A stretch of DNA of 64,000 nucleotides. It comes from an uncultured Tropicimonas sp. GTDB taxonomy: Bacteria; Pseudomonadota; Alphaproteobacteria; Rhodobacterales; Rhodobacteraceae. The position numbers and the translations under genes were made by a program. The notes below the pieces were generated by a model that saw only the letters and a list, made by a program, of their open reading frames with translations, did not search any database and was not told the origin of the DNA. The DNA lies in the NCBI GenBank assembly GCA_947497945.1, contig CANMIP010000008.1, positions 62,001 through 126,000 of the forward strand. Direction: 5' to 3'. Below are positions 32,672-42,193 of the stretch, piece after piece. Each line of letters starts with the position of its first letter. Position 1 is the stretch's first letter.

Positions 32672-35074
32672 TCAGGCAAGGGCAATCCGGGGCCGGAACT
32701 CCGCAGCCGTGCGGCGGGAAACCTCGCGGCGGCGCAGGACCGCCCGCGCGGTCGGCCCGTAGAAGCGCGACACCTCTTCGCGCGGCGCCCGCCGGGCGAC
32801 GAGATCCGGGAAGAGCGCGCCAACTTCCGCGCGGGACGCATCGTCGAGGCTGCCAAGCGCCATCGGGCCGGGATAGAAGCTCTCCGAGGCCAGGCCTTCG
32901 GTCAGCACGACCTGGTGGCGCTCGAACATCAGGTGAATATAGCGCACCTCCCGCACCCCGCGCGCGACACGGAAGCCCGGACCGCCCTTGCGTGCCAGAT
33001 GGGTCGCACGCGCCATGCAGGGCGCGGCCCCGTCGGGCGTGGTCAGCACGCAATGCTGCGGCGAGACCAGCAGGTCGCGGCGGTTTCCGAGCGCGCCCTC
33101 GCGGATGCGGATCGGCGCCAGACCGGGATGCAGCAGCAGGTCGGACCGGCCGAGACGCCGTTGCCCGATCCAGAGCACCGGCTTCGCGCCATTGTCCAGC
33201 GTCTGCACGAGGTCGCCCGGTTGCAGCGTCTCGATGGGAACCTCGCCGCGCGGCGTCAGGATCAGCGTTCCGACGGTGAAACAGGGGATACCCATCTCAT
33301 GCAGGGTCGCGCGATCCAGCGTCGACGCGTCGATGCCCTCCAGCGTCAGGCTCTCCCCCATCGGGAAACTCAGGATGGCATTGCCGAAGTCATCCGCGCC
33401 CACCGACACGTCGTCGAGATCGACCGGATTGCCATTGGCATCGGTCAGCTCGGAAACGTCGAGCTGGTCCATCTCGTCGCCGGCCAGCGTGAAGTCGGTG
33501 ATAGAGGCGTGGCCGTCGCCATCGAGCACGGCAAAGACGTCGTCGCCCGCGCCGCCCGTCAGGGTGTCGTCGCCCGCGCCGCCCACGAGCCGGTCATCGC
33601 CGTCCTCGCCCTTGAGCGTGTCGTCTCCGGCGCCGCCCTCGATCGTGTCATCGCCCGCGCCGCCATAGATCCTGTCCGAACCATCGCCGCCGCGCGCGCT
33701 GTCGGCGCCGTCGCCCAGCCACATCTGATCGGCGGCGCTGCCGCCTTCGACCGTATCGTCGCCGCCATCCGTGACCAGGAGGAGCCCGAAACTGTCGGCA
33801 CTGGCATCGATCGTGTCGGCCTGGTCCGTGGTCTCCACCATCTCGATCGAGCTGAAGGCGCCGCTGGCATTGCCCAGCTCGTATTTTCCCTCGCCGCTGC
33901 CGCTATAGGTTACGGTCGCGCCCTGCGTGCTGGAGCCATCGCCAAGCACCAGCGTGTCCCACCAGCCGCCGCCATGGATATCGGTCTGCTCGTCGCCCTG
34001 GCTGACGAGGAAGGTATCATTGCCGTCCCCGCCATAGAGCACGTCCGAGCCGGTGCCGCCCGTGAGCGTATCGCTGCCATCATCGCCCCAGAGCTGGTCA
34101 TTGCCGGCGCCGCCCGAGAGCGTGTCATTGTCGCCGCCGCCCCAGAAACGGTCATCGCCGCTGCCGCCGATGATGGTGTCATCGCCGCTTTCGCCCGCGA
34201 CAGAGGTGCCCGCGCTGTCCGCAGAAGCGTCGATCCGGTCGGCAAACCAGGTTCCGGTGACCTGCTCGATCTCCGTGAAGCTGCCGCTTGTCGCGGAGCC
34301 GTAGAAGTCGAAGCTGCCGGCCTCGTCGCCGGTATAGGTCACCGCGACACCCTGGCTGGTTTCCCAGTTGGAGAACCCCAGAAGATCCCAGTCCGATCCG
34401 CCTTCGCCGCCCTCGATCGTGGCGCTGTCATGGTCGTCCGTGACCCAGATCTCGTCCATCCCGTCGCCGCCGAGGATGGTATCGTCGCCCTGCGCGCCGG
34501 TGAGCCAGTCGTCGCCGGCGCCACCCGAGATGACATCATCACCCGCTCCGCCGATGATCGCATCGTCGCCCGCGCCGCCATAGAGCGTATTCGAACCGCT
34601 GCCATTGGCCCATTGGCCGATCAGATCATCGCCATCGCCGCCCAGCACCGTGTCATCGCCATCGCCGAAGATGATCGTGTCCGCGCCCATGCCGGCATCG
34701 ATGTAATCCGAACCGGTCGTGTCATGGATGCTGCCATCCGTGTCGTGGATGATGTCGTCACCCGAGGTGCCAACGATTGTGTCGTCCCCGCTCGTGCCCT
34801 CGATGGCTTCGGTGTAGCTGGACACGGTCCCGGCTTCCCAGGGCGGGAAGTTGCTGTCGTCCTCCGGGACAAAGTAGGTCCCGTCTTCGCCCTGATAGAA
34901 TGTGCCGCTCACATCCCCAAGCGTGTTGGGATAGCTCACAGACCCGGAGCCCAGCGGATAATGCTGCTCCGTGTCGATTGAGGTCGTTATCGATCCGCCA
35001 GAAATACCGTCGCCCACACTCAATCCGGACGCATCGACATCAGAATAGAGAAAGTAGCCTGTCAGAACTGCCAT
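32672..35074 (-). CDS. RTX calcium-binding protein with C-terminal Hint domain, secreted
   Basis: 800-residue acidic, Gly/Asp-rich protein. Residues 95-520 contain several blocks of GGxGxDxxx nonapeptides (for example GGAGDDTIEGGAGDDTLKG), which fold as calcium-loaded beta rolls after export. Between the blocks lie repeated YSGSGEGKYELGNASGAFSS-like modules (two copies, near 240 and 385). From about residue 598 a Hint domain begins (CFTVGTLILTPRGEVPIETL) and includes SPQHCVL. This architecture is frequent in Rhodobacteraceae type I secretion substrates. There is no Sec signal. Whether the Hint domain self-cleaves is unknown. The exporter pair at 7.4-10.5 kb is a candidate transporter. Confidence 0.92.
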   Translation of the reverse strand: MAVLTGYFLYSDVDASGLSVGDGISGGSITTSIDTEQHYPLGSGSVSYPNTLGDVSGTFYQGEDGTYFVPEDDSNFPPWEAGTVSSYTEAIEGTSGDDTIVGTSGDDIIHDTDGSIHDTTGSDYIDAGMGADTIIFGDGDDTVLGGDGDDLIGQWANGSGSNTLYGGAGDDAIIGGAGDDVISGGAGDDWLTGAQGDDTILGGDGMDEIWVTDDHDSATIEGGEGGSDWDLLGFSNWETSQGVAVTYTGDEAGSFDFYGSATSGSFTEIEQVTGTWFADRIDASADSAGTSVAGESGDDTIIGGSGDDRFWGGGDNDTLSGGAGNDQLWGDDGSDTLTGGTGSDVLYGGDGNDTFLVSQGDEQTDIHGGGWWDTLVLGDGSSTQGATVTYSGSGEGKYELGNASGAFSSIEMVETTDQADTIDASADSFGLLLVTDGGDDTVEGGSAADQMWLGDGADSARGGDGSDRIYGGAGDDTIEGGAGDDTLKGEDGDDRLVGGAGDDTLTGGAGDDVFAVLDGDGHASITDFTLAGDEMDQLDVSELTDANGNPVDLDDVSVGADDFGNAILSFPMGESLTLEGIDASTLDRATLHEMGIPCFTVGTLILTPRGEVPIETLQPGDLVQTLDNGAKPVLWIGQRRLGRSDLLLHPGLAPIRIREGALGNRRDLLVSPQHCVLTTPDGAAPCMARATHLARKGGPGFRVARGVREVRYIHLMFERHQVVLTEGLASESFYPGPMALGSLDDASRAEVGALFPDLVARRAPREEVSRFYGPTARAVLRRREVSRRTAAEFRPRIALA

Positions 35075-35225
35075 CGCACACCCCCAAGTTTCCCCATGCA
35101 GGACATTCGTCGCGAATTCTTAACAAACGGGAAAACTTCAAATTTGACGGATCCACTCCGGCCATGGAAGCCCGCGGCATTTCGGCTTAAGCACGGGAGG
35201 AGAGGATATCGAGGGGAGAGACTCC

Positions 35226-36440
35226 ATGCCTGCGAACACGCCCGAAACCGCCCGCGCCCGGCCCGCAAATCTTGCCTGGGAGGACCCGTTCCTTCTCGAC
35301 GAACAGTTGAGCGAAGAGGAGCGGATGATCCGCGACGCCGCGCTGGCCTATTGCCGGGACGGGCTTGCCTCGCGCGTTCTGGAGGCCAACCGGCACGAGA
35401 TCTTCCACCGCGAGATCATGACGGAACTCGGCGCGCTCGGGTTGCTGGGCTGCACGATCCCGGAGGAATATGGCACGGCGGGCGTGAACTACACGTCCTA
35501 CGGGCTGGTCGCGCGCGAGGTGGAGCGAGTCGATTCCGGCTACCGTTCGGCGATGTCGGTCCAGTCCTCGCTGGTGATGCACCCGATCTTTGCCTACGGG
35601 ACGGAAGAGCAGCGGCGCAGGTTCCTGCCGGAACTGGCCTCGGGCGAGATGGTGGGCTGTTTCGGCCTGACCGAGCCCGATCACGGCTCCGATCCGGGCG
35701 GGATGGTGACGCGGGCGAAGCCGGCCCCGGGCGGCTATCTCCTGTCCGGCGCCAAGAACTGGATCACCAATTCGCCGATTGCCGATCTCTGCGTGGTCTG
35801 GGCCAAGTCCGAAGCGCATGACGGCAAGATCAAGGGCTTCCTGCTCGAACGCGGGATGAAGGGGCTGGAGACGCCGAAGATCGAGGGCAAGTTCAGCCTG
35901 CGCGCTTCCGTGACCGGCATGATCATGATGGACGAGGTCTTCGTGCCGGAGGCAAACCTGCTGCCGGAGATCTCCGGACTGGCCGGGCCGTTTGGCTGCC
36001 TCAACAGGGCGCGCTACGGCATCGCCTGGGGCGCGCTCGGCGCGGCGGAGGCCTGCTGGCACCAGGCGCGGGACTACGTGCTGGAGCGCAAGCAGTTCGG
36101 CCGGCCGCTGGCGGCCAACCAGCTGATCCAGAAGAAGCTGGCCGACATGCAGACCGAGATTGCGCTCGGGCTCCAGGGCGTGTTGCGCCTCGGCCGGCTG
36201 ATGGACGAGCACCGCGCGCCGGGCGAGCTGGTCTCGATGATGAAGCGCAACAATTGCGGCAAGGCGCTGGCCATCGCCCGCGAGGCGCGGGACATGCTCG
36301 GCGGCAACGGGATCTCGGATGAATATGGCGTGATCCGCCACGTGATGAACCTCGAAGCGGTCAACACCTATGAGGGCACGCATGACATCCATGCGCTGAT
36401 CCTCGGCCGGGCGCAGACCGGCATACAGGCCTTCGTATAA
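35226..36440 (+). CDS. gcdH: Glutaryl-CoA dehydrogenase
   Basis: 404-residue acyl-CoA dehydrogenase that oxidises and decarboxylates glutaryl-CoA to crotonyl-CoA in lysine, tryptophan and related catabolism. The C-terminal [20 protein letters not shown] is almost identical to characterised GCDHs, with the catalytic Glu at about residue 383. Other signatures are [16 protein letters not shown] and [14 protein letters not shown] 35226 follows GGGGAGAG. It stands alone, with a strong terminator behind it. Confidence 0.95.
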   Translation: MPANTPETARARPANLAWEDPFLLDEQLSEEERMIRDAALAYCRDGLASRVLEANRHEIFHREIMTELGALGLLGCTIPEEYGTAGVNYTSYGLVAREVERVDSGYRSAMSVQSSLVMHPIFAYGTEEQRRRFLPELASGEMVGCFGLTEPDHGSDPGGMVTRAKPAPGGYLLSGAKNWITNSPIADLCVVWAKSEAHDGKIKGFLLERGMKGLETPKIEGKFSLRASVTGMIMMDEVFVPEANLLPEISGLAGPFGCLNRARYGIAWGALGAAEACWHQARDYVLERKQFGRPLAANQLIQKKLADMQTEIALGLQGVLRLGRLMDEHRAPGELVSMMKRNNCGKALAIAREARDMLGGNGISDEYGVIRHVMNLEAVNTYEGTHDIHALILGRAQTGIQAFV

Positions 36441-36477
36441 GGACCCGGCGCGCGCCGCCGCCCTGCCCTGCAGATGC

Positions 36478-36511
36478 AAAAGCCCGCCATGCGGAGATGG
36501 CGGGCTTTCCT
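36478..36511. terminator. Rho-independent terminator between gcdH and the DUF4387 gene
   Basis: Perfect 10-bp stem AGCCCGCCAT/ATGGCGGGCT (36481-36490 with 36497-36506), 6-base loop, TTT on the right and AAAA on the left, so it can end transcription from both converging genes. Confidence 0.85.
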
Positions 36512-36537
36512 GTTCTCGTCGTCCAGGTCGCGCCCGG

Positions 36538-36837
36538 TCAGACCTCGAGATCGCTCAGCAGGGCCGCGAAAGACGCGCCATGCATGTCCCGGTCCAGCCG
36601 CGTCCCCTGGATCTGCGGGCGCGGGACGGAAAACTTGACCACGTTCAGGTCCTCGATGTCGAACCGCTTGAGAAGGGTCGCGTCGGCCTGGAGCAGCGCG
36701 ACGATCTCCTCCGTCTTCAGCGCCGTGGAGACGCGTTGGAATACCTCTGGCGAGCCGCAGAAGATGTCGATGGTCAGCCAGAACGGACCCGCGTTTTTCG
36801 AGCGGATCTTGGTGACGGTGTCGGCGAGCCGGCTCAT
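36538..36837 (-). CDS. DUF4387 family protein
   Basis: 99-residue protein starting MSRLADTVTKIRSKNAGPFW. The opening KIRSKNAGPFWLTIDIF and the later SFAALLSDLEV end match DUF4387, a small family that accompanies DUF1446 (AtuA-like) proteins. The start overlaps the DUF1446 stop (ATGA), so it is the last gene of the second TTT operon. DUF4387 may be a second subunit of the DUF1446 enzyme; the activity is unknown. Confidence 0.85.
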   Translation of the reverse strand: MSRLADTVTKIRSKNAGPFWLTIDIFCGSPEVFQRVSTALKTEEIVALLQADATLLKRFDIEDLNVVKFSVPRPQIQGTRLDRDMHGASFAALLSDLEV

Positions 36838-38183
36838 GCGCCAATCTCCACGGTTTCGAGCGTGAAAGCGTCCCACGGGTCCGCCAGTTCCAGCACGTGG
36901 TTGAGGCAGAATTCGTAGACCACGCCGCGGTTCATTTCGGGTGGCGAGAAGGGGAAGGCGAAGGTCGGCATCTCCTCCTGTTCGGTCAGCGGGTGATGCA
37001 GCAGGTAGGGGTTGAGGATCTTGGCCACTTCGCGGGCCATCGCCTCGGTATCGGCGGTGACGATGCCGAGCACGCCGACCTCGGTGCCGACAACCGCCTT
37101 CGTGTCGAGCGCACCCAGCGTCGCGTCGACGCCGATCAGCCGCATCTCGATCTCGAACCCGTCGCCCGCGCGTTCCTTCGCCTTGGCACTGGCCTTGACG
37201 ACGATGTCATCGCACCATTCGCGGACATTGGCGACGTAGCGCGGATCGCGCACCAGCGCCAGCGAGGCATATTGATAGCCCGCCTTGCGCGCGCCTTCGA
37301 GCTTCACCGTGTAGCGCTCCGAGGGCACCCATTTGCTGCCGGTGACCCGCACGCGGCGGTCATCGAGCGCGGTATAGGTGGCGCCGGTCACGTCGAGATG
37401 CCCGCCCGGCTCGTAGAGCACGTAGGGGTCGGAATTCTCGTAGAGCATATGGGCGGAGACGGTATGCGGGGTTGCCCGCGCCTCCGGTCCCATCGGCGTC
37501 ATCGTGAAGCCCTCTTCGTCGAAATCGATCAGGATCGTGCCCGAATTCGGCGAGGTCGTGGAGAGCGCCCCGCATTCGCCGATCTTGGCGCCATGCCAGG
37601 CACCGCCCGGGTTGCAGCCGCGCGCGATCGGCAGCGCGGAGATGATCGCGGTATCCGTCGTGCGCCCCGCGATGACGATATCGGCACCGGTTTCCAGCGC
37701 TTTCTGGATGTGCTCGGCGCCGGCGAGGGCAACGATATTGGTGCAGGCATCGAGGATCTCGTCGGAGATCTCGGGCGCGGCGACAAGCGGCGTGACCTTG
37801 CCCGCCGCGAGCGCGGACTTGATCCGCTCCGCCGGCTGGCCGGATTTCAGCACCGCGACGTTCAGCTTTTCGCCCGTCTCCGCGGCGATCTCGGAGGTGA
37901 TTTCGACGAACCAGTCGACGGCGCTGTCGGCCCCGCAGGTGCCAGCCGTTCCGATCAGCAGCGGCACGCCGGCCTCGCGGCGGGCGGCCATCATCTCGCG
38001 CCATTCGGCCTTGACCGATGCGCGGGAGTATTTCGAGCTTCCCGTACCAAGATAGTGGGGCCCACTGTCAGTGGACCCCCCATCGATGGCAATAATGTCG
38101 GGTTTCTCGGCAATCCCGAGCGCGAGGGCGTTGCGGTCGTAACCGAGCCCGAGTGCGCCGGAAGGGATGAGAACCTTGACCAT
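36834..38183 (-). CDS. DUF1446 / AtuA-like acyclic terpene utilisation family protein
   Basis: 449-residue cytoplasmic protein of the DUF1446 family, named after Pseudomonas AtuA. Typical features are the early IIAIDGGSTDSGPHYLGTG, LLIGTAGTCGADSAVDWFVE, IVIAGRTTDTAIISALPIARG and the final VVYEFCLNHVLEL. In this setting it follows a carboxylate transporter and precedes DUF4387, so it may act on the imported acid or its CoA thioester; that is inference. It overlaps the tctA stop by one base. Confidence 0.88.
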   Translation of the reverse strand: MVKVLIPSGALGLGYDRNALALGIAEKPDIIAIDGGSTDSGPHYLGTGSSKYSRASVKAEWREMMAARREAGVPLLIGTAGTCGADSAVDWFVEITSEIAAETGEKLNVAVLKSGQPAERIKSALAAGKVTPLVAAPEISDEILDACTNIVALAGAEHIQKALETGADIVIAGRTTDTAIISALPIARGCNPGGAWHGAKIGECGALSTTSPNSGTILIDFDEEGFTMTPMGPEARATPHTVSAHMLYENSDPYVLYEPGGHLDVTGATYTALDDRRVRVTGSKWVPSERYTVKLEGARKAGYQYASLALVRDPRYVANVREWCDDIVVKASAKAKERAGDGFEIEMRLIGVDATLGALDTKAVVGTEVGVLGIVTADTEAMAREVAKILNPYLLHHPLTEQEEMPTFAFPFSPPEMNRGVVYEFCLNHVLELADPWDAFTLETVEIGA

Positions 38184-39688
38184 CAGTCTGTTATCCTCTG
38201 CGGTTTCTTGAGGATCTTGCGCAGGAACATCGGCGCGATGAAGCCTGCGACGGCCACGATCCAGAGGCCAATGGCTATGGGCGAGGAGAAGAGATAGGTG
38301 AAGTCCCCATCCGACAGCACCATGGCGCGGCGCAGCGAATCCTCCATGTGACCGCCCAGCAGGATGCCGAGGATGATCGGCACGGTGGGAACGTCGAGCT
38401 TTCGCAGGACGAAGCCGAGCGCACCAAAGGCCACCATCAACAGCAGGTCGAAATAGCTGCCGGACAGAGAGTAGATCCCGACGAAGCTGACCATGGTCAC
38501 GCCAGGCAGAAGCACCCAGGGCGGCACCATGAGGATCTTCACGAAGATCTTCACCATCGGCACGTTCATGATCAGCAGTACGACGTTGGCGATCAGCAGC
38601 GAGGCGATGAGACCCCAGACCACTTCCGGACGCTCGGTGAAGAGCGTGGGACCGGGGGTGATGTTCAGCGTCATGAGGAGCGCAAGCAGCACTGCCGTTG
38701 TGCCAGACCCCGGCACGCCGAGCGTCAGCATCGGCACCAGCGCCCCACCGGCGGCGGCATTGTTGCCCGCCTCCGGGGCCGCGATCCCCTTCGGAACCCC
38801 GGTTCCGAACTTGCCCTCTTCACCGGCGATGCTCTTCTCCGTCATGTAGCTCAGGAAGGAACCGAGCGACGCGCCCGCGCCGGGCAGGACACCGGCGACA
38901 AAGCCGATGACCGAGCAGCGCAGCATGGTCCACTTGGTCTCGGCGATGTCCTTCCACGGGATCGACACCTTCTCCAGCTTGACGCCGATGGAGGTGTTCT
39001 TGCCGTGGCTCTCGATGAAGAAGAAAACCTCGGAGATGGCGAAGAGACCGACGATGGCAACAAGGAAGTCGATGCCGTCGAAGAGATGCATGTTGCCGCC
39101 GGTCAGGCGCGGCAGGCCGGAATTGTTGTCGACGCCGATCATGGCGATGCCGAGGCCGATGCAGGAGGCAACCGCCGCCTTGGCCTGGTTGTTGGAGGAC
39201 ATCCCGCCAAGCGTGGCAAAGGCCAACATGTACAGGGCGAAATACTCCGCCGGGCCAAAGACGAACGCCACCCGCGCCAGGATCGGCGCCAGAAGCATCA
39301 GGCCGATGGTGGCAAGAAAGGCACCGACGAAGGACGCGACGCCCGAGAGCACCAGTGCGTCGCCCGCGCGACCGTTCTTGGCCATCGGGTAGCCGTCGAG
39401 CGTCGTCATCAGAGCGGGTTCGTCACCGGGAATGTTGAGCAGGATCGAGGAGATCCGGCCACCATACATGGCGCCGTAATAGACCGCGGTCATGAGCACC
39501 AGCGCCGAGGTTGCGTCGAGCCCCATGGTGAAGGTGATCGGGATGAGGATGGCAACGCCGTTCGAGGGGCCAAGCCCGGGAAGCGCGCCGACAATGGTGC
39601 CGATGAAACAGCCGACAACGGCCAGCATCAGCGTGAAAGGCGACAAGGCAATGCCAAAGCCAATCGCGAGATTTGCAAACAGATCCAT
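38183..39688 (-). CDS. tctA: TctA-type TTT permease (second system)
   Basis: 501-residue large membrane subunit with about 12 membrane segments in two repeats. Hallmarks are GALPGLGPSNGVAILIPITF near residue 35 and the repeat-2 counterpart GVLPGAGASLGSFLSYMTEK near 260, plus GVPGSGTTAVLLALLM. Overlaps the downstream DUF1446 gene by one base (TGATG) and lies 10 bp behind TctB. Confidence 0.95.
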   Translation of the reverse strand: MDLFANLAIGFGIALSPFTLMLAVVGCFIGTIVGALPGLGPSNGVAILIPITFTMGLDATSALVLMTAVYYGAMYGGRISSILLNIPGDEPALMTTLDGYPMAKNGRAGDALVLSGVASFVGAFLATIGLMLLAPILARVAFVFGPAEYFALYMLAFATLGGMSSNNQAKAAVASCIGLGIAMIGVDNNSGLPRLTGGNMHLFDGIDFLVAIVGLFAISEVFFFIESHGKNTSIGVKLEKVSIPWKDIAETKWTMLRCSVIGFVAGVLPGAGASLGSFLSYMTEKSIAGEEGKFGTGVPKGIAAPEAGNNAAAGGALVPMLTLGVPGSGTTAVLLALLMTLNITPGPTLFTERPEVVWGLIASLLIANVVLLIMNVPMVKIFVKILMVPPWVLLPGVTMVSFVGIYSLSGSYFDLLLMVAFGALGFVLRKLDVPTVPIILGILLGGHMEDSLRRAMVLSDGDFTYLFSSPIAIGLWIVAVAGFIAPMFLRKILKKPQRITD

Positions 39689-39698
39689 TATGTTACCC

Positions 39699-40139
39699 TC
39701 ATCCCATCAGCATTTTCGGAAACGCGACAAGACCGAGGCCGAGCGCGAATTTAAACACCAGGAACAGCCCGACGGAAAGGCCCACGCCCGCGAGCGCGGC
39801 GGCATTCGCCTTCGGTTGGATCTGGAACGAGAGGAACCCTGCCGCGATGGCGGTGGGCAGAAGGAAACCCAGCGGCTTGAGCGCATAGGCATAGCCGATC
39901 AGAACGACGGCCGAAGCGACAAGCGCGCCCAGCGTGGCCAGTTCGGGCCATTCGGGATCCGGGTCGGGCCTGATGGCGATGACCATGCCGCAGAGCGCTG
40001 CGACGGAACCGATGAGGATGGGGAAGGTGCGCGGGCCCACAGGGTCGGACATGAAGCCGGACTGGATCTGTGTGGCGCTGGCAATATATGCCAGCGCCAC
40101 GAGGGTCACGACCGCACCGAAGATACGGTCAGATGCCAT
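39699..40139 (-). CDS. tctB: TctB-type small membrane subunit (second system)
   Basis: 146-residue protein with four membrane segments. It opens MASDRIFGAVVTLVALAYIA, followed by the TctB motif VGPRTFPILIGSVAALCGMV and then two C-terminal segments. The start overlaps the TctC stop by one base (TAATG), showing tight coupling. Confidence 0.92.
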   Translation of the reverse strand: MASDRIFGAVVTLVALAYIASATQIQSGFMSDPVGPRTFPILIGSVAALCGMVIAIRPDPDPEWPELATLGALVASAVVLIGYAYALKPLGFLLPTAIAAGFLSFQIQPKANAAALAGVGLSVGLFLVFKFALGLGLVAFPKMLMG

Positions 40140-41098
40140 TACTGAATCACTCCCAGTTCACGGGAAAGCGCTTCGACATCGGCAACGACGCCATCGACAT
40201 AGCCCTGGAAGTCGGAACCGACCTTGGTGAAGGGGGCAAGACCGTTGGCTTCCATCGCCGCGGCCCATTCGTCGCTTTCGGCAACCTTGGCGAGGCGTTC
40301 GGCCCACATGTCGAAGGTCTCGTCGGACACGCCCTTGGGCACGTAGAGGCCACGCCAGTTCACGGCGACGACGTCGATGCCCTGCTCCATGGCAGTCGGG
40401 ATGTCATCGAAGCCCGGTACGCGCTCTTCCGTCAGCACGGCCAGAACACGGACATCGCCAGACTTGATGAAGCCCACGACTTCGGACATGTCGCCCGACA
40501 TCGCCTGGGTGAAGCCGCCCACTGTCTGGGTGATCGCGTCGGCGCCGCCATCGGTCCCGATATACTTGACCTTGGTCACGTCGTCGACGCCGGCACGCTG
40601 AAGGACCATCAGCGGCTTGAGGTGGTCGAAGCCACCCACGGCAGAGCCACCGGCAAACGCGACGGATTTCGGATCGGCCTTCACGGCATCGAGCAGGTCG
40701 GTCAGCGACTGGAACTCGCTGTCCTTGCCGACGACGATGACGCCGGGATCGGCACCGATGGCGCCAACCCAACGAACCTGGTCGGCCTTCATGCCGGCAT
40801 AGGCGTTCTGGGCAAGACGGGTCGTGGTTGCCGAAGAGGCCGCGACGAAGAGCTCCTCGTCCTCGCCGCGCTCCGCGACGACATGGTTAAAGGCAAGGCC
40901 ACCGCCGGCGCCGGCCATGTTGGTCACCTGCACCGGTTTGTCCACGGCGCCGATGTCATACATGATCTTGCCGATCTGCCGGCAGGTGAAGTCCCAGCCG
41001 CCGCCCGGGTTGGCGGGGGCGATGCATTCCGCAGCCCAGACAGCCGAGGCGCCGAAAAGGACAGTGGCGGCAACGGTGCCGCGTAGGATGAGTTTCAT
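40139..41098 (-). CDS. tctC: TctC/Bug-family solute receptor (second system)
   Basis: 319-residue periplasmic receptor. The start MKLILRGTVAATVLF at 41098 follows GGGAGG and gives a signal peptide cut after SAVWA. The mature protein begins AECIAPANPGGGWDFTCRQI, with the ligand loop PGGGWDFTC instead of the common PGGG.D form. Operon order is tctC-tctB-tctA-DUF1446-DUF4387, so the substrate is probably related to DUF1446 chemistry. No regulator gene is adjacent. Confidence 0.93.
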   Translation of the reverse strand: MKLILRGTVAATVLFGASAVWAAECIAPANPGGGWDFTCRQIGKIMYDIGAVDKPVQVTNMAGAGGGLAFNHVVAERGEDEELFVAASSATTTRLAQNAYAGMKADQVRWVGAIGADPGVIVVGKDSEFQSLTDLLDAVKADPKSVAFAGGSAVGGFDHLKPLMVLQRAGVDDVTKVKYIGTDGGADAITQTVGGFTQAMSGDMSEVVGFIKSGDVRVLAVLTEERVPGFDDIPTAMEQGIDVVAVNWRGLYVPKGVSDETFDMWAERLAKVAESDEWAAAMEANGLAPFTKVGSDFQGYVDGVVADVEALSRELGVIQ

Positions 41099-41659
41099 GA
41101 GTACCTCCCAAGGGTCGATGAAAAGCGGTTCAACCCGCTGTCGCCCATAAAACGTGCAAAGCTGACACCATCCTGTCATCGAGCAAGAATTGTACGCGTC
41201 AAACCGTTGCTGCGCATGAATACGTCCCGGCCGTTTGCCCCGCGAAGGCCCCCTCGCCCGCTTTTTTTCCCTACGATCACGTAGCTACGGGACTGATGGC
41301 CTGTCCTGACGTGACCTATATCCGTTTCACCGAAGCATGGTGGTCGCGAGAGACCGGAGCGACGGCCAGCGGAAGGGAACCGCCCGAGCCTATGGGGATA
41401 GCTCGATGGTGCGTCACCGCATGGTTCGCCCGGAACCGCCTGCTTCGATGCCTCGCGCTTTGCTCGTTTCGCGCGGGGCAGAAATTCGGCCACGCGTCAG
41501 GGACGCGCAAGGCCGCACCGCCGCACCACTCACGTGCAACCAGTCGCGCTTTTAGCGTGCAGGGGCGGCAGGTTCATGGGGATGACCTGTCGCCCAATTT
41601 CCCTGACAAACGCCGCTCTTGCCATCCGCCCCCCGAACGGTTTATGAGCCCAAGACGGC
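41099..41659. other. Intergenic region upstream of second TTT operon and tRNA-Val
   Basis: About 560 bp. No convincing gene. A symmetric element CTACG/ATCA/CGTAG (41271-41284) overlaps the perfect palindrome CGTAGCTACG (41280-41289), and a T7 run lies just before it. These lie 170-190 bp upstream of tctC and could be an operator for the divergently read operon. Long open frames here run into the tRNA and are shadows. Confidence 0.4.
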
Positions 41660-41735
<76 letters not shown>

Positions 41736-42193
41736 CCTCCCCCCTCCGGTTCGACAAGCCTCTGACCTTTTTGCGGAATGTGCGGCTACAACCGGCACGC
41801 GCGCAGTGTTTTCGCGTCGATCCGGGATGAGGCGCGCGTCCCCGCCTTCGCCGCTTTGAAACGGAAGTCTCCGGGGCAGTTTGACGGACTCGCCTGTTGC
41901 GCCGGCGGCCATGAGTCAGAAGCGAAAATCCGGCAAAACTCATGCGGCATTTTGATGCGGAAACCCCCTTAAGCCGTATCTGAAATAGACCTTAAATCCT
42001 GAAAACCGCAGGACGGCTATAAGCATGCTCCCTCCAGCGACAATAATCTGCATTGAAAAAATACATTTCCATTTTTGTCAGACACATTCTCATATTCAAA
42101 ACTTGTTATAGATCATGGAAAGCCGCGCGAAACGGCTGTCCCATTGGGGTGCTCGCGAGCCCCGGGCATCCAAGGAGATGGAGGGACGTGTTT
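41736..42193. other. Leader region of the octaheme cytochrome operon
   Basis: About 460 bp without a gene. The last 130 bp (about 41985-42115) are strikingly AT-rich compared with the rest of the window and probably contain the promoter. I looked for an FNR/Anr-type TTGAT-N4-ATCAA site and did not find one. Confidence 0.45.

Noticed and set aside
33500-34700. Apparent DNA tandem repeats inside the RTX gene
   Set aside because: Explained by the GGxGxDxxx nonapeptide repeats of the encoded protein.
41985-42193. Possible FNR/Anr site before the octaheme cytochrome
   Set aside because: No sequence close to TTGAT-N4-ATCAA was found in the leader.
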